A stretch of 7,836 nt of DNA from Burkholderiales bacterium. GTDB taxonomy: Bacteria > Pseudomonadota > Gammaproteobacteria > Burkholderiales > Burkholderiaceae_C. Shown piece after piece: positions 1-5,147 of the stretch. The position numbers and the translations under genes are program-made. Numbering within the stretch: the first letter of the stretch is position 1; each line of letters opens with the position of its first letter. A model generated the notes under the pieces. The model did no database searches. It saw only the letters and a program-made list of their open reading frames with translations, and was not told where the DNA came from. The DNA lies in NCBI GenBank assembly GCA_028869035.1, contig JAGWTL010000130.1, positions 1 through 7,836 of the forward strand, in the 5' to 3' direction.

Positions 1-4
1 GCTA

Positions 5-217
5 ATGACGACCATCCGTGTAAAAGAAAACGAACCCTTTGACGTGGCCCTGCGCCGCTTCAAGCGCACCATCGAGAAGCTGGGCCTGCTGACCGACCTG
101 CGCGCCCGCGAGTTCTACGAAAAGCCGACGTCCGAGCGCAAGCGCAAGAAGGCTGCCGCCGTCAAGCGCAACTACAAGCGCATCCGCTCGATGCAGCTGC
201 CCAAGAAGCTGTACTGA
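5..217 (+). CDS. rpsU: 30S ribosomal protein S21
   Basis: This gene encodes the small-subunit protein S21, which binds near the 3' end of 16S rRNA and helps translation initiation. The 70-residue product matches the usual length of about 70 residues. It shows the family pattern: an N-terminal MTTIRVKENEPFDVALRRFKR segment (about residues 1-20), the EFYEKPTSERKRKKAAA stretch (about 37-53) and a very basic C-terminal tail. The start lies four bases inside the window, so its promoter and ribosome binding site are not visible. A strong intrinsic terminator follows 37 bases after the stop codon, and a YqeY-domain gene comes next, which is a common rpsU arrangement in proteobacteria. Identification is from recognised sequence similarity and is very secure. 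Confidence 0.98.
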   Translation: MTTIRVKENEPFDVALRRFKRTIEKLGLLTDLRAREFYEKPTSERKRKKAAAVKRNYKRIRSMQLPKKLY

Positions 218-253
218 TCGTCCTGGGGTCCCCGACCTCACTGCGCATCCAAC

Positions 254-292
254 AACCCGCGCTCGGGACGCCAGGCGCGGGTTTTGTTTTTT
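254..292 (+). terminator. Intrinsic terminator after rpsU
   Basis: A perfect 9-bp inverted repeat, AACCCGCGC (254-262) and GCGCGGGTT (275-283), encloses a 12-base loop and runs into TTTTGTTTTTT (282-292). This is a textbook rho-independent terminator for rpsU. It lies only 15 bases before the YqeY start codon, so the YqeY gene must be read by read-through or by a promoter that is hard to place in so short a gap. The site may therefore set the ratio of rpsU to downstream expression; that last point is inference. Confidence 0.9.
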
Positions 293-307
293 CTCCGGAG
301 ATTTCCC

Positions 308-754
308 ATGTCCCTCAAAGACCAGATCACTGAAGACATGAAGGCCGCCATGCGTGCCAAGGACAGCGAGCGCCTGGGCACCATCCGCCTGCTGCTGGCC
401 GCCATGAAGCAGAAGGAAGTGGACGAGCGTGTCACGCTGGATGACGCGGCGGTTGTCGGCATCATCGACAAGCTGATCAAGCAGCGCAAGGACTCGGTCG
501 CCGCCTATCTGCAGGCCGCGCGCCAGGACCTGGCCGACAAGGAAAGCGCCGAGATCAAGGTGCTGACGGCTTACCTGCCCCAGCGCCTGACGAACGAGGA
601 AGTCGCCGCCGAAGTGAAGGCCATCGTGGCCGAACTCGGCGCCAAGGGCCCCGGCGACATGGGCAAGGTCATGGGCGCGGTCAAGACCCGCCTGGCCGGC
701 AAGGCCGAAATGGGCCAGGTCTCCGCCGCCGTGAAGGCTGCGCTGGCGGGCTGA
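308..754 (+). CDS. yqeY: GatB/YqeY domain-containing protein
   Basis: The 148-residue protein is recognised as a stand-alone YqeY protein, related to the C-terminal tRNA-binding tail of GatB, a subunit of the Asp/Glu-tRNA amidotransferase. Its cellular role is poorly defined; a cytosolic tRNA-linked role is inferred from the family. Visible family features are the N-terminal helix MSLKDQITEDMKAAMRAKD, the segment LGTIRLLLAAMKQKEVDER (about residues 23-41), the phrase LTAYLPQRLTNEE (about 86-98) and the C-terminal segment GDMGKVMGAVKTRLAGKA. The ATG at 308 is chosen because GGAG at 297-300 sits 7 bases upstream; extending the frame upstream would read through the terminator. rpsU-yqeY-dnaG-rpoD is a frequent order in betaproteobacteria, but here a two-component system follows. 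Confidence 0.93.
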   Translation: MSLKDQITEDMKAAMRAKDSERLGTIRLLLAAMKQKEVDERVTLDDAAVVGIIDKLIKQRKDSVAAYLQAARQDLADKESAEIKVLTAYLPQRLTNEEVAAEVKAIVAELGAKGPGDMGKVMGAVKTRLAGKAEMGQVSAAVKAALAG

Positions 755-769
755 CCCGGCTGCGCCGGG
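755..769 (+). terminator. GC stem-loop directly after the YqeY stop, possible weak terminator
   Basis: CCCGGC (755-760) and GCCGGG (764-769) form a perfect 6-bp stem with a TGC loop, starting at the base after the TGA stop. No T run follows, so this is not a canonical intrinsic terminator. It could stabilise the 3' end or help factor-dependent termination. It separates the YqeY gene from the next promoter region. Confidence 0.3.
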
Positions 770-789
770 CCGGGGGCGCCAGACCGCGT

Positions 790-806
790 CTTAAGCCCGG
801 CCTAAG
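790..806 (+). promoter_or_regulatory. Putative PmrA/QseB-type operator upstream of the response regulator
   Basis: The sequence is CTTAAG (790-795), a 5-base spacer, then CCTAAG (801-806): a direct repeat of a hexamer with 11-bp (one helical turn) spacing. OmpR-family regulators of the PmrA/QseB branch are known to bind direct TTAA-type repeats with this spacing, usually just upstream of or overlapping the -35 region. Fifteen of 17 bases are identical to an element before the protease gene (2866-2882). The end of the element is 23 bases before the regulator's start codon, suggesting autoregulation. AT-rich CTTAAG words stand out in this GC-rich DNA. That the neighbouring regulator binds here is inference. 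Confidence 0.7.
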
Positions 807-817
807 CCTGGCTGCGC

Positions 818-823
818 TAGAGT
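818..823 (+). promoter_or_regulatory. Candidate -10 element of the two-component operon
   Basis: TAGAGT matches the sigma70 -10 consensus TATAAT at four of six bases. It lies 11 bases after the operator at 790-806, so the -35 position would overlap the operator's last bases, as expected for an activator that replaces a poor -35 box. Transcription would begin at about 829-830, essentially at the start codon. The call is weak because the match is partial. Confidence 0.35.
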
Positions 824-829
824 GCGGGG

Positions 830-1495
830 ATGCGTCTGCTGCTGGTGGAAGATGACTCGATGATCGGCGAAGCCGTGCTGGACCTGCTGCGCGCCGAGCA
901 CTATGCCGTGGACTGGGTGCGTGACGGCGAGATGGCCGACACCGCCCTGCGCACGCAGGACTACGATCTGGTGCTGCTCGACCTCGGCCTGCCCCGGCGC
1001 GACGGCCTGGACGTGTTGCGCGCCCTGCGCGCGCGCCGCCAGCGTGTGCCGGTGCTGATCGCCACCGCACGCGACGCCGTGCAGCAGCGCATCGAGGGCC
1101 TGGACGCCGGCGCCGACGACTACGTACTCAAGCCCTACGACCTGCACGAGCTGCTGGCCCGCCTGCGCGCCCTGTTGCGCCGGGCCGCCGGCCGGGCCGA
1201 ACCCGTGTACGAACACCAGGGCATCTGCATCAACCCCGCGACCCGCGAAGTGACGGCCCAGGGCCAGCCGGTGCAGCTCTCCGCCCGGGAATGGGCCGTG
1301 CTGGAGCCACTGCTGGCCCGTCCGGGCCTGGTGCTCTCGCGCGCCCAGCTGGAGGAGAAACTCTATGGCTGGAAGGACGAGATCAGCAGCAACGCCGTCG
1401 AAGTCTATATCCACGGCCTGCGCCGCAAGCTGGGTCCCGGGCTGATCCAGAACGTGCGCGGCGTCGGCTATATGGTGCCCAAGGCCGGACCATGA
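830..1495 (+). CDS. OmpR-family response regulator, QseB/PmrA type
   Basis: This 221-residue DNA-binding response regulator is the cytosolic partner of the kinase encoded next. The receiver domain (about residues 1-115) has the acidic pair at D8/D9 in LLLVEDD, the phospho-acceptor D51 in LVLLDLGLP, T79 and K101 in DDYVLKP. The C-terminal winged helix (about 128-218) contains LSAREWAVLEPLLARPG, VLSRAQLEEKLYGW and NAVEVYIHGLRRKLG, ending in the NVRGVGYMV wing; these phrases are very close to QseB/PmrA regulators. The ATG at 830 is required because the next Met (residue 11) would remove the first strand and acidic pocket. No good Shine-Dalgarno sequence precedes it; only GGGG directly abuts the ATG. 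The stop overlaps the kinase start by 4 bases, indicating one transcript. A 17-bp repeat element upstream suggests self-regulation. Whether it is a true QseB orthologue is not settled. Confidence 0.95.
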   Translation: MRLLLVEDDSMIGEAVLDLLRAEHYAVDWVRDGEMADTALRTQDYDLVLLDLGLPRRDGLDVLRALRARRQRVPVLIATARDAVQQRIEGLDAGADDYVLKPYDLHELLARLRALLRRAAGRAEPVYEHQGICINPATREVTAQGQPVQLSAREWAVLEPLLARPGLVLSRAQLEEKLYGWKDEISSNAVEVYIHGLRRKLGPGLIQNVRGVGYMVPKAGP

Positions 1496-2823
1496 GCCTG
1501 CCTGCCCCGTCCCTGCGCGCGCGCCTGCTGTGGTTCCTGCTGGCCGCCATCGCGCTGGCCGCGCTGCTGCAGGGCTGGGTCGCCTACCGCAGCGCACGCG
1601 CCGAGGCCGATCAGATCTTCGATTACCACATGCAGCAGATGGCGCTGTCGCTGCGCTCGGGCCTGCCCGGCGGCAGCTGGACACCGGGCGCGGCGGACCT
1701 GGCCGAGGACGAGAACTACGATTTCGTGGTGCAGGTCTGGTCCTCCGATGGGCTGCGCGTGTTCGAGTCGTCCGCCGGCGCCGCCCTGCCCCAGCGCGCC
1801 GTGCTGGGCTTTTCGGACGTCAGGGCGCATGGCAGCACCTACCGCGTCTACTCCCTGCAGACGCCCTGGCACGTGATCCAGGTGGCCCAGGACATGGCCG
1901 TGCGCCGCAGCATGGCCGGGGCACTGGCCCTGCGCACCATCGCGCCCGTTGCACTGATGGCGCCGCTGCTGATGCTGGTGGTGTGGTGGGTGGTGAGTTC
2001 CTCCCTCGCGCCAGTGGCGCGCGTGCGCTCCCAGCTGGCCCAGCGCCATGCCACCGATCTGGACGAGGTCAGCGAGCTGGGTCTGCCCGACGAGATCCGC
2101 CCCCTGGTGCACGAACTCAATCTGCTGCTGGTGCGCGTGCGCCAGGCCTTCGAGGCACAGAAGAACTTCGTCGCCGACGCTGCCCACGAACTGCGCTCGC
2201 CGCTGGCTGCCCTCAAACTGCAGGCCCAGGGCCTGCAGCGCGCCCATGACGACACGGCGCGCGAGCTGGCCGTGAGCCGACTGACGGCCGGCATCGACCG
2301 CGCCGCGCGCCTGGTGGAACAGCTGCTGGTGCTCGCACGCCAGCAATCCAGCCCCGCGGTGGGCGCAGCGGCCGAGCCGGTGGCGCTGGCCGCCCTGGCG
2401 CGCCAGGTGCTGGGAGAGATGGCGCCGATGGCGCAGCAGCACGGCATCGACCTCGGCCTGGGTGCTGCGGATGAAGCGCTCATCCCGGCTTACCCCGAAG
2501 CCCTGCGCGTCCTGTTGCGCAATCTGCTGGACAACGCGATCAAGTACACCCCGGCCGGCGGCACCGTCGACCTGGAGTTGCAGCGCCGGGACGACCGTCT
2601 CGTGCTGAGCGTGGAGGACAGCGGCCCCGGCATCCCCGAAGCGGAACGCCAGCGCGTGCTCGACCGCTTCTACCGCGTCGCCGGCACCGACACCACCGGC
2701 AGCGGACTGGGACTGGCCATTGTCAAATCCATTGCCGATCTGCACAACGCCACGCTGGAACTGTCGGCTTCCAGCCGACTCGCTGGCCTGCGCGTCGACA
2801 TCTCTTTTCCGCTGCCCGCCTGA
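1492..2823 (+). CDS. QseC-type sensor histidine kinase
   Basis: This 443-residue inner-membrane kinase is predicted to phosphorylate the adjacent regulator. Residues 11-33 form a first membrane helix and about 146-170 a second, enclosing a periplasmic sensor of about 110 residues that resembles the N-terminal domain of QseC-like kinases. A HAMP-like linker follows (about 170-222). The dimerisation helix carries the phospho-acceptor H232 in AAHELRSPLAALKLQ. The ATPase domain has the N box LLRNLLDNAIKYTP (342-354), the G1 box EDSGPGIP (375-382), DRFYR (391-395) and the G2 box GSGLGLAIV (403-411). All catalytic boxes look intact. The ATG at 1492 overlaps the regulator stop (ATGA), so coupled translation is likely; a longer upstream reading would run through the regulator gene and is rejected. 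The ligand is unknown; linkage to a periplasmic protease hints at envelope stress. Confidence 0.95.
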   Translation: MSLPAPSLRARLLWFLLAAIALAALLQGWVAYRSARAEADQIFDYHMQQMALSLRSGLPGGSWTPGAADLAEDENYDFVVQVWSSDGLRVFESSAGAALPQRAVLGFSDVRAHGSTYRVYSLQTPWHVIQVAQDMAVRRSMAGALALRTIAPVALMAPLLMLVVWWVVSSSLAPVARVRSQLAQRHATDLDEVSELGLPDEIRPLVHELNLLLVRVRQAFEAQKNFVADAAHELRSPLAALKLQAQGLQRAHDDTARELAVSRLTAGIDRAARLVEQLLVLARQQSSPAVGAAAEPVALAALARQVLGEMAPMAQQHGIDLGLGAADEALIPAYPEALRVLLRNLLDNAIKYTPAGGTVDLELQRRDDRLVLSVEDSGPGIPEAERQRVLDRFYRVAGTDTTGSGLGLAIVKSIADLHNATLELSASSRLAGLRVDISFPLPA

Positions 2824-2865
2824 AACCGGCCGCTGCCGGGGCCTGCGGCCATGCGCCGTGGCAGG

Positions 2866-2882
2866 CTTAAGCGTGGCCTAAG
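2866..2882 (+). promoter_or_regulatory. Putative PmrA/QseB-type operator upstream of the Do protease
   Basis: CTTAAG (2866-2871), spacer CGTGG, then CCTAAG (2877-2882) repeat the architecture at 790-806, with 15 of 17 bases identical and the same 11-bp period. The only differences are two spacer bases. Finding the same rare element before the regulator gene and before the protease gene suggests that both promoters answer to the same regulator. The 115-base gap between kinase and protease also holds GC hairpins at 2828-2850 (GGCCGC/GCGGCC) and 2848-2862, without T runs. Confidence 0.7.
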
Positions 2883-2892
2883 ACTGCAGGCC

Positions 2893-2898
2893 CATCAT
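2893..2898 (+). promoter_or_regulatory. Candidate -10 element of the protease gene
   Basis: CATCAT matches TATAAT at four of six positions and starts 27 bases after the start of the operator at 2866, against 28 bases for the equivalent pair at 790/818. The parallel spacing is the main support. A start near 2905 would give a leader of about 34 bases with a good ribosome binding site. Confidence 0.35.
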
Positions 2899-2926
2899 TC
2901 ACTGCATGTTCCATCCTGAAACGACC

Positions 2927-2933
2927 AAAGGAG
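2927..2933 (+). promoter_or_regulatory. Ribosome binding site that sets the protease start
   Basis: AAAGGAG, five bases before the ATG at 2939, is the strongest Shine-Dalgarno sequence in the window. It favours 2939 over the upstream in-frame ATG at 2906, which would put an 11-residue extension ahead of the signal peptide. Confidence 0.85.
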
Positions 2934-2938
2934 TCACC

Positions 2939-4426
2939 ATGCACAAGCGTCTGCTCACCCCCACCCAGCTTTTCCTGGCCCTGCTGGCCGCCGGTCTGAT
3001 CGGCGGCGGCGCCTCCAGCCTGGTCTACGGCACACACGCCCAGGCCGCGACCGCCCCCGCTGCAGCCCCGGACAGCCTGCCCGGGACCAGCGCCAGCACC
3101 GACTTCTCGCAGATCACCCAGCGCTACGGCCCCGCCGTGGTCAACATCAGCGTCAGCGGCATGCGCAAGGCCTCCAACGATGGCGAGGACCAGGGCGCCC
3201 AGCGCAACGGGTCGGGCATCGACCCCAACGATCCCTTCTTCGAATTCTTCCGCCGCTTCCAGGGCCCCAACGGCGGCTTCCCTTCGCCCCGCGGCACCCC
3301 CACGCACGCCCAGGGTTCGGGTTTCATCATCAGCGCCGACGGCCTGATCCTGACCAACGCGCACGTGGTGCGTGACGCCAAGGAGGTCACCGTCAAGCTC
3401 ACCGACCGGCGCGAGTTCGATGCGCAGGTGCTGGGCGCAGACCCCAAGACCGATGTCGCCGTGCTCCGGATCAAGGCCAAGGATCTGCCCACCGTCCCCC
3501 TGGGCAGCGCGCATGACCTGAAAGTCGGCGAATGGGTGCTGGCCATCGGCTCGCCCTTCGGCTTCGAGAACAGCGTGACCGCCGGCGTGGTCAGCGCCAA
3601 GGGGCGTTCGCTGCCGGACGACAACTTCGTGCCCTTCATCCAGACCGACGTGGCCGTGAACCCGGGGAATTCTGGCGGGCCGCTGTTCAACACACGCGGG
3701 GAAGTCGTGGGCATCAACTCTCAGATCTACACCCGCACCGGCGGCTACCAGGGACTGTCCTTCGCCATCCCGATCGAGGTGGCGGCCAAGATCAAGGACC
3801 AGATCGTTGCCACCGGCCATGCCAGCCATGCGCGCCTGGGCGTGACGGTCCAGGAAGTGAACCAGACCCTGGCCGAATCCTTTGGTCTGGACCGCCCCGA
3901 AGGCGCCCTGGTCAGCAACGTGGCGCCCGGCAGCGCCGCCGAGAAGGCCGGCCTGAAGGCGGGCGACGTCATCCGCAAGTTCAACGGACAGGCCATCGTC
4001 GCCTCGGGCGAACTGCCGGCCCTGGTGGGCCTGGCCATGCCGGGTGACAAGGTGGCGCTGGAGGTCTGGCGCCAGGGCAAACGCCAGGAGATCCAGGCGA
4101 AGCTGGGCGATGCCAGCGAAAAGGCCACCGAGGTCGCGCAGGACACGCCCGGCAAGGGCCAGGGCCGCCTGGGCCTGGCCCTGCGCCCCCTGCAGCCACA
4201 GGAGAAACACGAGGCCGGTGTGACCGCGGGTCTTCTGATCGAGGACGCCTCCGGCGCAGCGGCCATGGCCGGCGTGCAATCGGGCGACGTGCTTCTGGCC
4301 GTCAACGGCACGGCTGTCAAGAGCATCGAACAGGTGCGCGCCCTGGTGGCCCGGTCCGAGAAGTCGGTGGCGCTGCTGATTCAGCGCGACGGCGACAAGA
4401 TCTTCGTGCCCGTGCACCTCGGATAA
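2939..4426 (+). CDS. Do-family periplasmic serine endoprotease (DegP/DegQ/MucD type)
   Basis: This 495-residue S1C-family protease and chaperone degrades or refolds damaged envelope proteins. Residues 1-36 look like a Sec signal peptide with a basic start (MHKR), a hydrophobic core and probable cleavage after THAQA. The protease domain has the full triad: H142 in LTNAHVV, D172 in KTDVAVLRI and S245 in PGNSGGPL. PDZ1 spans roughly 290-390 (RLGVTVQEV, then PGSAAEKAGLKAGDVI) and PDZ2 roughly 405-495 (RLGLALRPL, then GVQSGDVLLAVNG). The length is typical for Do proteases with two PDZ domains. No cysteine is visible, so the disulfide-bearing LA loop of E. coli DegP is lacking; this fits DegQ/MucD better. 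The upstream repeat element suggests control by the adjacent two-component system. The family is certain; the choice among DegP, DegQ and MucD is open. Confidence 0.96.
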   Translation: MHKRLLTPTQLFLALLAAGLIGGGASSLVYGTHAQAATAPAAAPDSLPGTSASTDFSQITQRYGPAVVNISVSGMRKASNDGEDQGAQRNGSGIDPNDPFFEFFRRFQGPNGGFPSPRGTPTHAQGSGFIISADGLILTNAHVVRDAKEVTVKLTDRREFDAQVLGADPKTDVAVLRIKAKDLPTVPLGSAHDLKVGEWVLAIGSPFGFENSVTAGVVSAKGRSLPDDNFVPFIQTDVAVNPGNSGGPLFNTRGEVVGINSQIYTRTGGYQGLSFAIPIEVAAKIKDQIVATGHASHARLGVTVQEVNQTLAESFGLDRPEGALVSNVAPGSAAEKAGLKAGDVIRKFNGQAIVASGELPALVGLAMPGDKVALEVWRQGKRQEIQAKLGDASEKATEVAQDTPGKGQGRLGLALRPLQPQEKHEAGVTAGLLIEDASGAAAMAGVQSGDVLLAVNGTAVKSIEQVRALVARSEKSVALLIQRDGDKIFVPVHLG

Positions 4427-4501
4427 ACCTTGCACTCATCCCGTCACGACGCTCCTCATGAAGTCACCAGTCCATCGCCCCGCCCCGGCCCAGGACCGCC
4501 C

Positions 4502-4843
4502 ATGCTGAAGACACTGCTACTCAGCCAAATCGGCAGCGGCAGGAGCCGGATGGACCGGCGCCTGTCGGCCCATATCCTGCCGACCTCGGCCACCATGATC
4601 GGCGTCTGCATGACGGTGCTGTCGATCGGACACCTCGCCCAGGGCGGCGAGTTCCGCATGATCGTCGACAAGCTGCTGGCCGTCGATGCCCTGGTATTCC
4701 TGATCAGCTCGCTGCTGTCCTTCATCGCCATGCGCGCCGGGCGCCAGGGGCGATCGCTGGAAGTGCGCGCCGAGCTGGTGTTCACCGGCGGACTGGTGCT
4801 GCTCGCGCTGATCGCTGTTGTGCTGGCCTTCGCCATATCCTGA
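4502..4843 (+). CDS. Small hypothetical three-helix membrane protein
   Basis: I do not recognise this 113-residue protein. It has a short basic N-terminus (MLKTLLLSQIGSGRSRMDRR) followed by three likely membrane helices at about residues 26-46, 58-78 and 91-112, with a basic segment RAGRQGRSLEVR (78-89) between the last two. The ATG at 4502 is preferred because AGGA (4492-4495) lies 6 bases upstream. The in-frame TTG at 4430 would add 24 proline-rich residues that look like non-coding translation. The gene follows the protease stop by 75 bases with no terminator visible, so cotranscription with the protease is plausible. A role in envelope function is inferred from context and topology only. 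Confidence 0.75.
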   Translation: MLKTLLLSQIGSGRSRMDRRLSAHILPTSATMIGVCMTVLSIGHLAQGGEFRMIVDKLLAVDALVFLISSLLSFIAMRAGRQGRSLEVRAELVFTGGLVLLALIAVVLAFAIS

Positions 4844-4856
4844 AACACCCAAGCCC

Positions 4857-5066
4857 ATGAACAACAGCCCAGCACGCCATGCCAGGGTGACGCAGGACGC
4901 CGCCATGCTCGCCATCATCGAGCACATCGTGCACAAGCACCGCGAAGCCGCACAAGGCCATGAGCGCGCCGGCCGCGCTTCACAGGCCGAACGGGAATAC
5001 GCAATGGTGCGCCGGATCGAGAACTATCTGGCCGGGCATCGCGGGCCGAGACGACTGGAACCCTGA
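4857..5066 (+). CDS. Small hypothetical helical charged protein
   Basis: The 69-residue product is not recognised. It is rich in His, Arg, Glu and Ala, probably mostly helical (about residues 12-60, including AAMLAIIEHIVHKHREAA and EREYAMVRRIENYLAG), and shows no signal peptide or membrane segment. The ATG at 4857 comes 13 bases after the preceding stop, which suggests the same operon, but no clear Shine-Dalgarno sequence is seen. The longer reading from 4818 would overlap the membrane-protein gene and is less likely. It could be a real small cytosolic protein or a chance frame in GC-rich DNA; amphipathic, sensible-looking helices and tight spacing favour a gene. Confidence 0.55.
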   Translation: MNNSPARHARVTQDAAMLAIIEHIVHKHREAAQGHERAGRASQAEREYAMVRRIENYLAGHRGPRRLEP

Positions 5067-5147
5067 GGACCGGCCCCTTTCGCACGGGTGCCGGGAAACG
5101 GAAGCGCAGTTGCCGGCCAGAGGTGCGGTAACCGAGCCGCGGGTAGA
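5067..5147. other. Convergent intergenic junction
   Basis: This 81-bp gap separates the + strand block from the - strand glucarate genes. It contains CCGGC (5070-5074) facing GCCGG (5090-5094), a 5-bp stem with a partly pairing interior, but there is no T run on either strand. I see no convincing intrinsic terminator, although one would be expected between convergent operons; the stem is the only candidate for stopping transcription. Confidence 0.4.

Noticed and set aside
293..300. CTCCGGAG palindrome containing the YqeY ribosome binding site
   Set aside because: The palindrome has no room for a loop, so it cannot fold alone into a hairpin hiding the site. It is probably chance.
1291..1491. 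Upstream in-frame extension of the histidine kinase
   Set aside because: It would overlap the regulator's DNA-binding domain by about 200 bases. The ATG overlapping the regulator stop and placed just before the first membrane helix is the natural start.
1468..2745. Long - strand frame opposite the histidine kinase gene
   Set aside because: It is His/Gln/Ala/Gly-rich without domains, and lies over an intact kinase with all catalytic boxes.
2828..2862. GC hairpins after the kinase gene as a terminator
   Set aside because: Stems of about 6 bp without a T run are frequent in DNA of this composition. The protease appears to have its own promoter, but termination here is not supported by the sequence.
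2867..4435. A 522-codon open frame on the - strand opposite the protease gene
   Set aside because: The protease is certain from its triad and PDZ motifs. The antisense frame is a by-product of GC-rich third positions, has low-complexity composition and shows no recognisable domain.
4430..4501. TTG-initiated extension of the small membrane protein
   Set aside because: The 24 added residues are Pro/Ser/His-rich and there is no ribosome binding site; the ATG at 4502 has AGGA at a proper distance.
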